Positions 46,143-53,158 of a stretch of DNA of 64,000 nt are shown in pieces; position 1 is the stretch's first letter; every line of letters starts with the position of its first letter. The stretch comes from an uncultured Prochlorococcus sp. (GTDB lineage: Bacteria > Cyanobacteriota > Cyanobacteriia > PCC-6307 > Cyanobiaceae). The notes below the pieces were generated by a model that ran no database searches, was not told the origin of the DNA, and saw only the letters and a program-made list of their open reading frames with translations. Position numbers and translations under genes: made by a program. The stretch is taken from assembly GCA_902527105.1 (NCBI GenBank), contig CABZNT010000004.1, positions 62,001-126,000 of the forward strand, written 5' to 3'.

Positions 46143-47108
46143 ATGAGTTCTAATTTCAAAAACCTTTACACCTCTAACAATCCTCCCTTACAAGCAACCT
46201 TAATGAGAGGATCAAATATTGAGTCGATCCATAAAATTCATGCTGTTATTACTGATAAAAAAGGGAGGGTTTTAATGTGCGCAGGAAATCCAGAATATAA
46301 AAGTTTCATAAGGTCAGCACTAAAACCGTTTCAAGCGATACCTTTCGTTAGTAGTGGAGCTGCATCAAAAATTAATAATGAATCAAAATCAATTGCTTTA
46401 GCATGCGGGTCACATAGTGGATCAAAGCTTCATTCAAGGGAAGCATTCAAAATTTTATGGGAATATGACATTGACATCAATAATCTTAAATGTCCAAAAT
46501 CTAAGACAAGTCCATTAGAACACAATTGTTCGGGTAAACATGCTGCTTTTTTAGCTACATGCAAAAAAATGAATTGGCCATTAGATAGTTACTTAAAGGG
46601 GGATCATCCTCTTCAAAAAGAAATATTCAGAATTGTTTCTGAATTACTTGAGATCCCGTCATCTGAAATAAACGCAGAACGCGATGATTGTGGTGCACCC
46701 ACTCTTTATTTAAAACTATTAGAAATGTCGAGGTTGTATTCACTTCTGAGCAGTTCCGAAAATGCTGAATTAGAACAAATCAGTAGAGCGATGATAATAA
46801 ACCCAACAATGATAAGTGATAATAATAAATTTGATACAGAAATAATTAAAGCTTCTCATGGGAACGTTATAGGTAAAGGTGGAGCCGAGGGAATACAGTG
46901 TCTATGTAAAGTAAATGAAGGGATAGGTATAGCTTTAAAAGTAGAAGACGGTTCAAAGAGAGCAAAGCATGCTGTTAGTCTTCACTTACTAAAACAGTTG
47001 GAATGGATATCTGACTTAAGAATTCAAGACATCGAAGAAAAGGTGTTTAATTTTTCTGAAGGAGTGCGACTTGAAGTTAAAGGTAAAGTAAAATTCCAAG
47101 AATCCTAA
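46143..47108 (+). CDS. L-asparaginase (asparaginase II family)
   Basis: 321 aa. ALACGSHSGSKLHSREAF, LEHNCSGKHAAFLATC, ERDDCGAPTLYL and GKGGAEGIQCLC are the conserved blocks of the COG4448-type asparaginase II family found in Rhizobium and cyanobacteria. Hydrolyses asparagine to aspartate and ammonia. Its 3' end is the last core gene before the tRNA-fMet and the island. Confidence 0.88.
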   Translation: MSSNFKNLYTSNNPPLQATLMRGSNIESIHKIHAVITDKKGRVLMCAGNPEYKSFIRSALKPFQAIPFVSSGAASKINNESKSIALACGSHSGSKLHSREAFKILWEYDIDINNLKCPKSKTSPLEHNCSGKHAAFLATCKKMNWPLDSYLKGDHPLQKEIFRIVSELLEIPSSEINAERDDCGAPTLYLKLLEMSRLYSLLSSSENAELEQISRAMIINPTMISDNNKFDTEIIKASHGNVIGKGGAEGIQCLCKVNEGIGIALKVEDGSKRAKHAVSLHLLKQLEWISDLRIQDIEEKVFNFSEGVRLEVKGKVKFQES

Positions 47109-47152
47109 AAAACAGAAAAAATAACCCTTGCAGATGTATGCTATGTATATGA

Positions 47153-47229
<77 letters not shown>

Positions 47230-47234
47230 TTTTG

Positions 47235-47258
47235 AAGCAGCTTCACAGCTGCTTTTTT
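47235..47258 (+). terminator. tRNA-fMet terminator
   Basis: AAGCAGCT (47235-47242), loop TCAC, AGCTGCTT (47247-47254), then T's. Eight perfect pairs. A near-identical hairpin follows the tRNA remnant at 53623. Confidence 0.9.
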
Positions 47259-47432
47259 AGTGTTTGCAATTAGTTTCATATAGTTATATCCCTGAATATC
47301 TTAAGAAAACTACTTCAAAAAAACCAAAAACTCTTTTTAAAAATCATTTAAATATTGACTGATAATACTAAATTCGTGAAATCAGGATATCAATCAGAAA
47401 AAATGATTAAGGGATTCGGATAATTTTTTCAT
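47259..47432. other. Left island margin, no gene seen
   Basis: AT-rich. The first ~20 bp still resemble the sequence beyond the right tRNA remnant (AGTRTTTGC...TTAGTT). Nothing else recognised. Confidence 0.4.
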
Positions 47433-47814
47433 TTATTCCCAAGTTTTCATATCAGTAGTTCCTTGTGATCTTTGCATCCAAGAATATTTCCAAGTACCAT
47501 TTACATTTTTAAAAATACACGTGTAAGTTGAAAGATCTTTATTTTGATTCCCTTTATAACTAAAGATTTCATTTAAGGTAAAAACTGCGTAAGCTATCTC
47601 ACCGTAAATTTCAATCTTGTGGGTTTTGATTAGTTCTGATGATTCTGCAACTAAGTCTTTACTATCAAACATTCCCACTAATCCCTTTGAAGATTGGATT
47701 TCCACTCGGTCTTACAGCCAAAAAATCCTCAGTTACGTTTGGTATTAGAAAAGAAGAATCTTCACTGGTTGCATAACCATTAATTAAATCTTCTATGGCT
47801 TTAGTATTTGACAT
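47433..47814 (-). pseudogene. Frameshifted NTF2/SnoaL-like protein gene
   Basis: Reading from ATG 47812-47814, one frame encodes MSNTKAIEDLINGYATSEDS...FLAVRPSGNPI. It then runs into a TGA, while the family-like continuation (SSKGLVGMFDSKDLVAESSEL...YAVFTLNEIFSYKG...WMQRSQG) is in the adjacent frame to the stop at 47433. One base missing near 47690 would explain this. The joined product (~126 aa) has the cone-shaped NTF2-like pattern with WKYSWMQR near the end. An ORF finder sees only the 90-codon 3' part from a GTG. Sequencing error cannot be excluded. Confidence 0.75.
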
Positions 47815-47841
47815 TAAAAAAGGAGCTAATTTCTCCTTAGT

Positions 47842-47852
47842 TTAGATCGACT
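47842..47852. repeat. TTAGATCGACT island repeat, copy 1
   Basis: Extended match TTTAGATCGACTTTCAAT at 47841-47858, directly after a hairpin AAGGAG...CTCCTT. Other copies lie at 50664, 50869 and 51232. Confidence 0.7.
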
Positions 47853-48038
47853 TTCAATTGAAGTCTTATAAAACTACTTGACCTAAATCTTTAAAAATTT
47901 TTGCGCAGATACACAATAAAATACAATTATGTAACAGTAACGTATAGATTTAATATAAATACAAGTATATTTGACTAATTTCTTTACATTAATTAATATT
48001 AATGTTACATTAGTTTACATAAATTACTTTTCATAAAA

Positions 48039-48146
48039 ATGACCCCAGAAGCAGAAAGATTTAACGGTTGGGCAGCAATGCTCGGTTTCGTTGCAGCTGT
48101 TGGCGCATACGTAACAACTGGTCAAATTATTCCTGGTTGGTTCTAA
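48039..48146 (+). CDS. High-light-inducible protein (HLIP), 35 aa
   Basis: One-helix chlorophyll-binding protein with AERFNGWAAMLGF followed by the helix and the TTGQIIPGWF tail. The ExxNGRxAM motif has Trp instead of Arg, a known short-form variant. HLIPs bind chlorophyll and carotenoid at photosystem assembly intermediates and protect under high light. The stop overlaps the next hli start (TAATG). The 190 bp upstream are AT-rich and probably hold the operon promoter. Confidence 0.92.
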   Translation: MTPEAERFNGWAAMLGFVAAVGAYVTTGQIIPGWF

Positions 48147-48280
48147 TGAAAAACACAAAAACAGTTGAGAAGGAAAAGGTTATAGCTGAGAAGCTTAACG
48201 GCAGATTTGCAATGATGGGTTTTATTGCTCTTGTTGGCGCTTATCTAACAACTGGTCAAATAATTCCTGGCTTTGTGTAA
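48146..48280 (+). CDS. High-light-inducible protein (HLIP), 44 aa
   Basis: ATG 48146 overlaps the previous TAA by one base. Canonical motif AEKLNGRFAMMGF, helix, and TTGQIIPGFV. Longer in-frame starts (e.g. 48068) lie inside the previous hli gene and are not credible. Its C-terminal ~40 residues are nearly the same as in the hli at 50307, so the two are recent duplicates. Its stop overlaps the next start (TAATG). Confidence 0.94.
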   Translation: MKNTKTVEKEKVIAEKLNGRFAMMGFIALVGAYLTTGQIIPGFV

Positions 48281-48462
48281 TGCTTGAGGCAGGAATTAAC
48301 ACTTGTATTAACACTATACTTTTTCCTTTTATGCCAGTCATAACATTATTTATTGTTAGTGCATTAATGTTGAGTGATTTGCCATGGAATGATGATGATG
48401 ACGATGATGATGGCGGTGGATTAATCTCCCCGGTATATAACTACGTTCCCCAAGGAGCTTAG
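48280..48462 (+). CDS. 60-aa acidic single-pass membrane protein
   Basis: The start overlaps the hli stop by one base. One helix (FPFMPVITLFIVSALML), then WNDDDDDDDGGGLISPV and a short tail. It shares the helix + Asp-run + GGL architecture with the core gene at 28694-28855. Coupling to hli genes hints at a role near photosystem membranes, but this is inference. Confidence 0.72.
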   Translation: MLEAGINTCINTILFPFMPVITLFIVSALMLSDLPWNDDDDDDDGGGLISPVYNYVPQGA

Positions 48463-48477
48463 AGGATATATATCAAA

Positions 48478-48591
48478 ATGGTTTTCATCTCATCTTTATT
48501 TAACACAGTCCCTTCAAGTGCTAAAGACCTTTTAGAGTTTGGTTTCTTTCTTACTGTGGGTTTTACAGCAGGAAAAGTAGGACTCTTATGA
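48478..48591 (+). CDS. 37-aa membrane microprotein
   Basis: ATG 48478, TGA 48589-48591, 15 bp after the previous gene and overlapping the next in ATGA. MVFISSLFNTVPSSAKDLLE then a hydrophobic FGFFLTVGFTAGKVGLL. Position inside the tight operon is the main evidence. Confidence 0.55.
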   Translation: MVFISSLFNTVPSSAKDLLEFGFFLTVGFTAGKVGLL

Positions 48592-48674
48592 AAACATATC
48601 TAATTGCCATATCACTATTTGGCATCGCAATAATAACAACTGCGATAGCACCAAGTATTGCTTACGCACTATAA
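48588..48674 (+). CDS. 28-aa membrane microprotein
   Basis: ATG 48588 in an ATGA overlap. Almost entirely hydrophobic (YLIAISLFGIAIITTAIAPS) and ending in IAYAL; it reads like a bare signal anchor. One of the smallest plausible genes in the window. Confidence 0.5.
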   Translation: MKTYLIAISLFGIAIITTAIAPSIAYAL

Positions 48675-48709
48675 AAATTTATTCACTCTTATTAACGAAC
48701 AATTAAAAA

Positions 48710-48838
48710 ATGGAAAACTCAAAACCAACTTATTGGCAAAATGCCGAGAGAACCAATGGAAGAATGGCAATGATGGGTTTATTCGCATTGGTTGTAAACT
48801 ACGGTCTTTTTGGCTGGATCATCCCAGGTATTTTTTAA
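48710..48838 (+). CDS. High-light-inducible protein (HLIP), 42 aa
   Basis: ATG 48710. YWQNAERTNGRMAMMGLF carries the canonical NGRxAM chlorophyll-binding motif; the helix then reads ALVVNYGLFGWIIPGIF. More divergent from the other island HLIPs, so not a recent duplicate. The next gene starts 1 bp after its stop. Confidence 0.92.
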   Translation: MENSKPTYWQNAERTNGRMAMMGLFALVVNYGLFGWIIPGIF

Positions 48839-48839
48839 A

Positions 48840-49112
48840 ATGAATATAGATATTTTCTTAATCTCTTTTTTTACATATCTATTAGTGCCAGTGGTAATGG
48901 TTGCTAAGGGTAGAAAAAAAAGGGGGCATTTTAAAATGTCTTATTTCGCAAAAAATAATTATATAAAATATGACGAATGGTTTGATGAGAATATTTCTCC
49001 ACTTGATTTAAAATTTTATTACGAAGAAAAACGATTCTCAAATACTCTTCATGAAAAATTTTATTTATTGTCAACCTCAAAAATATTCATTGGGGGTTCT
49101 GAAAAAAAATGA
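48840..49112 (+). CDS. 90-aa membrane-anchored hypothetical protein
   Basis: The true start is ATG 48840, right after the hli stop; the same frame opens earlier inside the hli gene. The N-terminal helix (IFLISFFTYLLVPVVMVA) is followed by a basic KGRKKRGH and a soluble tail with KYDEWFDENISPLDLKFYY. Last gene of the seven-gene operon. Not recognised. Confidence 0.65.
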   Translation: MNIDIFLISFFTYLLVPVVMVAKGRKKRGHFKMSYFAKNNYIKYDEWFDENISPLDLKFYYEEKRFSNTLHEKFYLLSTSKIFIGGSEKK

Positions 49113-49189
49113 TTAATATAAAATATTTTTTTTAATTACTGCTCCTAATAATAATTAAAGAAAAATAAGGTAAGTGATTATTTTATCAA

Positions 49190-49214
49190 CAAAAAAAGGA
49201 CGTAAGATACGTCC
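49190..49214 (-). terminator. Minus-strand terminator hairpin
   Basis: On the minus strand GGACGTA-TCT-TACGTCC (49214-49198) is followed by seven T's (49197-49191). Perfect 7-bp stem with 3-nt loop. It would end a leftward transcript from the candidate RNA region or the minus-strand microORFs. Confidence 0.6.
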
Positions 49215-49254
49215 GATTAAAAGCTTGATAATCCCCATCACCCAGCCTTTTTAA

Positions 49255-49379
49255 AATAATAGCACTACATATGGTGTTTGTATGTAATAAATTTTACCTA
49301 TTGATGGGGTTGTAAGTTTCCATTTATTTTGTCATGATAGGAATCCCCATCACCTAGGCTCGCAAGAGTCTTTTTTTTT
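49255..49379 (+). ncRNA. Candidate small RNA A with CCCCATCACC-terminator module
   Basis: Non-coding. GATGGGG (49313-49319) can pair with CCCCATC (49345-49351). The latter continues into CACCT and a terminator hairpin AGGCTC-GCAA-GAGTCT (49356-49371) with a nine-T tail. A second CCCCATCACC occurs at 49233-49242. The same decamer precedes the terminator of candidate RNA B at 57990, and both candidates contain GCACTACA. The 5' end is a guess. Confidence 0.5.
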
Positions 49380-49505
49380 GCTTGTAATAACAAATAAGTG
49401 AAGGATTGAAAAAACAACAAAAGAAACATATAACAGTCTCTCTAGATACACAATAATTCCATCACAAAGTATTAGTATGCCTTTACTGAAGTTAAGGTAT
49501 TTAAT

Positions 49506-49760
49506 ATGTCACTAAAAAATCAAACTAATGTTATTTATCCATGGGATTATCAAATAGGAGATGATAATTTCCAATTTGAGCCTTGGATTCTAAAGAAAGG
49601 AAAGGAATATGTAACTATTGAGAAAAACATAGATAACAAAGGATTTTTTTATTTACAAAAGAATGAAGAAAAACGTCTTTCTCTTAACGCTTTACAAACA
49701 AAATCTACATTTAACCAATTAATGAATTTTGGATATAAGCTACGAAAAAGTAAGTTCTAA
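49506..49760 (+). CDS. 84-aa hypothetical protein
   Basis: ATG 49506. Soluble, probably beta-rich in the middle (PWILKKGKEYVTIEKNIDNKG), ending in basic GYKLRKSKF. No domain recognised. Preceded by ~125 bp without genes after candidate RNA A. Confidence 0.55.
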   Translation: MSLKNQTNVIYPWDYQIGDDNFQFEPWILKKGKEYVTIEKNIDNKGFFYLQKNEEKRLSLNALQTKSTFNQLMNFGYKLRKSKF

Positions 49761-49799
49761 TTTTCTAAAACTACATTTTATTGAGATATAACTTGGATT

Positions 49800-49919
49800 T
49801 TAGATTATTAATAAGAATCGGAGTCCTAACGGTAACCACAGACATAGAAGCATCAATAGTAAAAGTGTAATAGCATGCACATTTGGAATGTAATGCTCTT
49901 TAAAAACTTTAGCCTTCAT
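49800..49919 (-). CDS. Putative 39-aa membrane microprotein
   Basis: ATG at 49917-49919, TAA at 49800-49802. MKAKVFKEHYIPNVHAIT followed by one helix (LLLLMLLCLWLPLGL). Lies 3 bp downstream of another minus-strand microORF, suggesting a pair. Confidence 0.45.
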   Translation of the reverse strand: MKAKVFKEHYIPNVHAITLLLLMLLCLWLPLGLRFLLII

Positions 49920-49922
49920 GAT

Positions 49923-50012
49923 CTATCTAGCTTTCATTAATTTTATCTCTCTTCTAATTAGTAAAGCTATAACAACTACACACATATTCATAAGAAATAC
50001 GTCTAATGGCAT
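49923..50012 (-). CDS. Putative 29-aa microprotein
   Basis: ATG at 50010-50012, TAG at 49923-49925. A short hydrophobic stretch (VFLMNMCVVVIALLI) and a basic tail RREIKLMKAR. Supported by spacing only. The 295 bp between 50013 and the next hli hold no further gene that I can support, and probably contain its promoter. Confidence 0.35.
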   Translation of the reverse strand: MPLDVFLMNMCVVVIALLIRREIKLMKAR

Positions 50013-50306
50013 TAAATAAAAATGTATTTAATTAATTGATAGCAAGAATGCTAGTCTGCAAATATTAAGATTTACTGATAGAGAGAAAAAACATCAAACA
50101 TGGGTGAAAAAAGATGCAAAAAGTTAATTATTTGTTGAAAGAAATTAAATTTTAGAAAGGGTAACTAAATAAAGAATATTGATGAATTTGACTCATAACT
50201 GTGACAGTTTATTTTAATTTATTTAAAATCTAAGATAAATAGTAATATTACTTTACAGTAAGTAATATAAATGTTAAATTTGTAAATGTAGGATTCCATT
50301 CTTCTT

Positions 50307-50462
50307 ATGAACTCAAAAAAAGTTAAAGTTCTCGAAACAAAAACAGTTGAGAAGGAAAAAGTTGTTGCTGAAAAGCTCAATGGCAGATTTGCCATGATTG
50401 GCTTCATAGCTGCTATTGGTGCTTACTTAACAACAGGTCAAATTATTCCTGGGTTCGTCTAA
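50307..50462 (+). CDS. High-light-inducible protein (HLIP), 51 aa
   Basis: ATG 50307. The N-terminal extension MNSKKVKVLETKTVEKEK precedes the canonical AEKLNGRFAMIGF, helix and TTGQIIPGFV. Closely matches the hli at 48146 over the whole C-terminal part, including the TVEKEK lead-in, indicating duplication inside the island. The next microORF starts immediately after its stop. Confidence 0.94.
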   Translation: MNSKKVKVLETKTVEKEKVVAEKLNGRFAMIGFIAAIGAYLTTGQIIPGFV

Positions 50463-50573
50463 ATGGACTTTATTTCTAAACGCCAAGGATATGTTCCTTT
50501 TAAGGTAGTTCCTTACATTTTCTTTATTTCTGTAATTTTAAGTATCACTACAGCAACAGAAGTGTTCGTATAA
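50463..50573 (+). CDS. 36-aa membrane microprotein behind hli
   Basis: ATG 50463 directly follows the hli TAA. A basic start MDFISKRQGYVPFK and one helix (VVPYIFFISVILSITTA). Parallel to the small membrane genes that follow hli genes in the first operon. Confidence 0.55.
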   Translation: MDFISKRQGYVPFKVVPYIFFISVILSITTATEVFV

Positions 50574-50641
50574 ATTTTCAACAAACATATTCGTGAGAGC
50601 TTGCTTCTAGAAATATAATCGAGCTTTTTTTTCTTTCTGTG

Positions 50642-50722
50642 ATGAGTGTGTTCATAAAAAAGTTTAGATCGACTATCAATCAAAAAAAGCTAGAACGAGA
50701 ATTATTAGCTATTAATAAATAA
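50642..50722 (+). CDS. Putative 26-aa microprotein containing the repeat
   Basis: ATG 50642, TAA 50720-50722. MSVFIKKFRSTINQKKLERE...; the FRSTIN part is encoded by the TTAGATCGACT repeat. It may be a real short peptide, or the repeat may simply be open here. The other copies are in frames with nearby stops, which favours a DNA- or RNA-level role. Confidence 0.3.
   Translation: MSVFIKKFRSTINQKKLERELLAINK
50664..50674. repeat. TTAGATCGACT island repeat, copy 2
   Basis: Extended match TTTAGATCGACTATCAAT, 50663-50680. No strong hairpin directly upstream. Confidence 0.7.
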
Positions 50723-50731
50723 AGGATACTA

Positions 50732-50830
50732 ATGAAGCTAAAAATCAATATAAATTTTATAGAAAAATATTTATCTTATTTAATAAACGATATTGAATAT
50801 AAGCGTATTACAAAATTTAAAAAAATATGA
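50732..50830 (+). CDS. Putative 32-aa microprotein
   Basis: ATG 50732 with AAAGGA 6-11 bp upstream, the clearest Shine-Dalgarno among the island microORFs. Lys/Ile/Tyr-rich (MKLKININFIEKYLSYL...). Weak evidence otherwise. Confidence 0.35.
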   Translation: MKLKININFIEKYLSYLINDIEYKRITKFKKI

Positions 50831-50868
50831 TTTAATGGCGGACGTTGACTATCAAAGATTTCATCATT

Positions 50869-50879
50869 TTAGATCGACT
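50869..50879. repeat. TTAGATCGACT island repeat, copy 3
   Basis: Extended match TTTAGATCGACTGTTAAT, 50868-50885. A GACTATCAA string 20 bp upstream resembles the tail of copy 2. Confidence 0.7.
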
Positions 50880-50971
50880 GTTAATTAATTATTTCCCTTA
50901 ATAACAACTTAATATAAGTAATTATCAAATTAAATTTATGCTTAAATATTTCAGTTCTCATTAACTTACAA

Positions 50972-51190
50972 ATGTATTATTCAGAAACTAAAGTGATAAT
51001 GGGTGGTCTAGCCCATGTTCCAATATTAATCTTCATAGTAAATTTTATTAAAGGAAAGTTTGAATCTATAGCATCAAAAGTAGTTGAAGTTAAAGCGGAA
51101 GAGCCAAAGGTAAAATTAGTTGAAGTTAAAGAAGAGGAAGTAAAAGCGGAAGAGGTAAACGCAAGTGAAGTTAAAGAAGAAGCAGAATAA
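50972..51190 (+). CDS. 72-aa membrane protein with Val-Glu-Val-Lys repeats
   Basis: ATG 50972. One helix (GGLAHVPILIFIVNFI), then a repetitive charged tail made of VEVKxEE / VKAEE units (about four imperfect repeats), ending KEEAE. The tail is probably an extended or helical charged segment. Downstream hairpin and repeat copy 4 follow. Unknown function. Confidence 0.6.
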   Translation: MYYSETKVIMGGLAHVPILIFIVNFIKGKFESIASKVVEVKAEEPKVKLVEVKEEEVKAEEVNASEVKEEAE

Positions 51191-51231
51191 CAGGAAGAAA
51201 TAATTAAGAAAGAGGTTTTAATCCCTCTACG

Positions 51232-51242
51232 TTAGATCGACT
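51232..51242. repeat. TTAGATCGACT island repeat, copy 4
   Basis: Extended match GTTAGATCGACTTTAAAT, 51231-51248. As in copy 1 it follows a small hairpin, AGAGG...CCTCT (51211-51228). Confidence 0.7.
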
Positions 51243-51295
51243 TTAAATCAATTAAAAGTGCGAATAAAGTGTGAATAGAAAAATTTTTTTTTAAA

Positions 51296-51439
51296 TTACC
51301 TTTTATAGATAAATTTTTGTATGTCTTCGAATAGATTAGATTCTGATTTAAAAAATCCGTTACTTTTTAAATAAGATTTTCCTTTTTCTATATTTTCAAT
51401 TCTTTTTTCATAAGAATTTTCATCTAAATTTTTTTGCAT
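51296..51439 (-). CDS. Putative 47-aa microprotein
   Basis: ATG at 51437-51439, TAA at 51296-51298. Hydrophilic (MQKNLDENSYEKRIENIEKG...FEDIQKFIYKR), likely helical. Not recognised. From 51440 to 51702 nothing else is seen except the probable hli promoter region. Confidence 0.45.
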   Translation of the reverse strand: MQKNLDENSYEKRIENIEKGKSYLKSNGFFKSESNLFEDIQKFIYKR

Positions 51440-51702
51440 AAAAACTAGTCGGAATCTTATTCTGAATAATGCTCACAAAAAAGTGGTTACCTTAAATACA
51501 AAATTTAAATTCTTTTTTGAATTGCTTCTTATTCAAACTAAAGATCTAATAAAAAAATTTCTTTCTTAAATTTCGAAAATTATTAATGAAAAATAAATTA
51601 AAAATAAAATTCTTAGAAAAAATGTAATTTAGGTAGGAAACACTACATCAATTACCTATTAGGAATAATTAACTTGTAAATATAAATCTATCTCGCATAA
51701 TT

Positions 51703-51831
51703 ATGGAATTCTTTAAAAAATTCATGACCGAAAAAGCTGAAAAGCTTAACGGTAAAGCTGCAATGCTTGGAATGTTTGCTCTAATAGGGGCTTACTATTT
51801 TACAGGTCAAATTGTTCCAGGTATTTTCTAA
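51703..51831 (+). CDS. High-light-inducible protein (HLIP), 42 aa
   Basis: ATG 51703. MEFFKKFMTEKAEKLNGKAAMLGMF, with Lys in place of Arg in the NGRxAM motif, then helix and FTGQIVPGIF. A single-gene unit. Five HLIPs in this island show three motif variants (Arg, Trp, Lys). Confidence 0.92.
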   Translation: MEFFKKFMTEKAEKLNGKAAMLGMFALIGAYYFTGQIVPGIF

Positions 51832-51894
51832 GAAAAAGCTTATTAAGACTTTTGGGGGGGGTTGGTAATTTTCAGCCTCTTTTTTATTTAATGA

Positions 51895-52032
51895 CTAAGA
51901 ATCTCTTGATAACTTGTTTTTCATATCTTCAATATTCTTGATTAATTTTTCTATCCATTCTGTATTGTCATCTTGTTTTAGATATGTAATTTTTGGTTGA
52001 TTAATTTCAAGTGTTTCGAAATCTCCACTCAT
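51895..52032 (-). CDS. Putative 45-aa soluble microprotein
   Basis: ATG at 52030-52032, TAG at 51895-51897. MSGDFETLEINQPKITYLKQ then an amphipathic helix (EWIEKLIKNIEDMKNKL). Not recognised. 52033-52259 shows no gene. Confidence 0.45.
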   Translation of the reverse strand: MSGDFETLEINQPKITYLKQDDNTEWIEKLIKNIEDMKNKLSRDS

Positions 52033-52259
52033 AAATTCTCCTTTGTATATTTGTTTAGCTACATCTTTGTTCTAATTGATTTGACTAAAATAGTGCGTAT
52101 CTAATGTGTGCGGTTTGAGGAACATTTAGGTACGGAAAGAGGTATGTTTTTTTAGTCATTTAAATCTATGGCTGACCTAAATTAGAAATATGGTTGTCAT
52201 GAGTCGGTTGCATTGCTACAACTGAAATCAACCATAAACTTTAAATTACATTTAATAAA

Positions 52260-52442
52260 ATGACTTACTACAGTTGCTTTGATCAAAAAGGTAACATAAT
52301 TGCTCGCTGTCAGACTAAAGAAGATATAGATGTTCTTAAGAAAATGGGCAGACCAATAATGGAAATAAAAGAAATGAAAAAAGAGGAATCAGTTGTTTGT
52401 TCTTTAACTGGTAGTCCATCCGATTACAACGAAGATTATTAA
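52260..52442 (+). CDS. 60-aa hypothetical protein
   Basis: ATG 52260. MTYYSCFDQKGNIIARCQTK, a short beta-hairpin-like start, then a helix (EDIDVLKKMGRPIMEIKEM) and an acidic end. The composition is that of a real small soluble protein. The next microORF starts 5 bp downstream. Confidence 0.6.
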   Translation: MTYYSCFDQKGNIIARCQTKEDIDVLKKMGRPIMEIKEMKKEESVVCSLTGSPSDYNEDY

Positions 52443-52446
52443 GAGT

Positions 52447-52578
52447 ATGACTCAAAGATCACTTCAATTAAATCAACATGGAAGATCAGTAGTTTTTTTG
52501 TTGGTTGCATTGAATAGCATTTGTACTTTCTTTTCTACTTTTGAAAAAGCATTAACTGATCGCGAAAGAGCGAGATAA
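52447..52578 (+). CDS. 43-aa membrane microprotein
   Basis: ATG 52447. Polar start MTQRSLQLNQHGRS, one helix (VVFLLVALNSICTFFSTF) and a charged end ALTDRERAR. Probably cotranscribed with the 60-aa gene and ended by the terminator at 52631. Confidence 0.55.
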   Translation: MTQRSLQLNQHGRSVVFLLVALNSICTFFSTFEKALTDRERAR

Positions 52579-52630
52579 AAATATTTAGTTATTTGTGGAT
52601 TAACAGTCAATCAATAAAATTTAAGACATA

Positions 52631-52658
52631 AAAAAAGACCCTTTTAGAGGTCTTTTTT
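52631..52658. terminator. Bidirectional terminator
   Basis: AAAAAAGACC (52631-52640), loop CTTTTAGA, GGTCTTTTTT (52649-52658): perfect 10-bp stem with U-run in either direction. Confidence 0.85.
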
Positions 52659-53008
52659 AAATGGTGACGACAGAAAGGAGATCTATTTAATAATCAGATT
52701 AAGAATTTTCTTAGAAATTAGTTTTGAAAGTAAAAGTGATTACTCACATCTTCATGCTTTACAAACGACTTTATTTTTAAGATAGTTCAGAATTAATCCC
52801 GAAAGTTTAATTTCTGATCATTTAACTTTCTTTCCGTAAAGGTTAGTTAAGTTAATTTACCTTGGTGTTTCTGACCAGGGACTAGTGAAGATCTAGTTGG
52901 TCAACCTTAGTCGAGTCGATCACCAGAACTGTCGTATAAATAAATTAATCGGTCTCAAATATTTTGCATGAATCCTTAAGATTGATTTAATCATGATTAA
53001 TTAAATCT
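52659..53008. other. 350-bp gene-free stretch with structured element
   Basis: No ORF of note. A stem at 52873-52902 pairs GACCA with TGGTC and ACTAG with CTAGT, with a GGG bulge and 7-nt loop; a GC-richer stretch (CGAGTCGATCACC) follows. Possibly a small RNA or a protein-binding structure near the island end. Confidence 0.35.
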
Positions 53009-53158
53009 TTAATAATCAGACCACATCATCTCGTAGCTATCAAATTTATTTTTTAACTTTGCTGCCTTATGAATTAAAGCCACCGCTTCTTTTCTTCCAG
53101 TAGCATTATTAGCTTGGAGTATAAGGTCAGCATATTTTTTTACGATTTTCTCTTTCAT
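53009..53158 (-). CDS. 49-aa soluble microprotein
   Basis: ATG at 53156-53158, TAA at 53009-53011. MKEKIVKKYADLILQANNATG then RKEAVALIHKAAKLKNKFDSYEMMW, mostly helical. Good coding character for its size. Not recognised. Confidence 0.55.
   Translation of the reverse strand: MKEKIVKKYADLILQANNATGRKEAVALIHKAAKLKNKFDSYEMMWSDY

Noticed and set aside
48068-48280. A 70-codon ORF start upstream of the second hli gene
   Set aside because: The extra N terminus is the out-of-frame reading of the first hli gene. The TAATG overlap at 48146 gives a normal HLIP.
48658-48843. A 61-codon plus-strand ORF
   Set aside because: It covers the hli gene at 48710 in another frame and has no protein-like pattern.
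50219-50407. A minus-strand ORF opposite an hli gene
   Set aside because: Shadow of the hli at 50307 and its upstream region.
50836-50889. A 17-codon ORF MADVDYQRFHHFRSTVN
   Set aside because: Too short and essentially made of the TTAGATCGACT repeat; no independent support.
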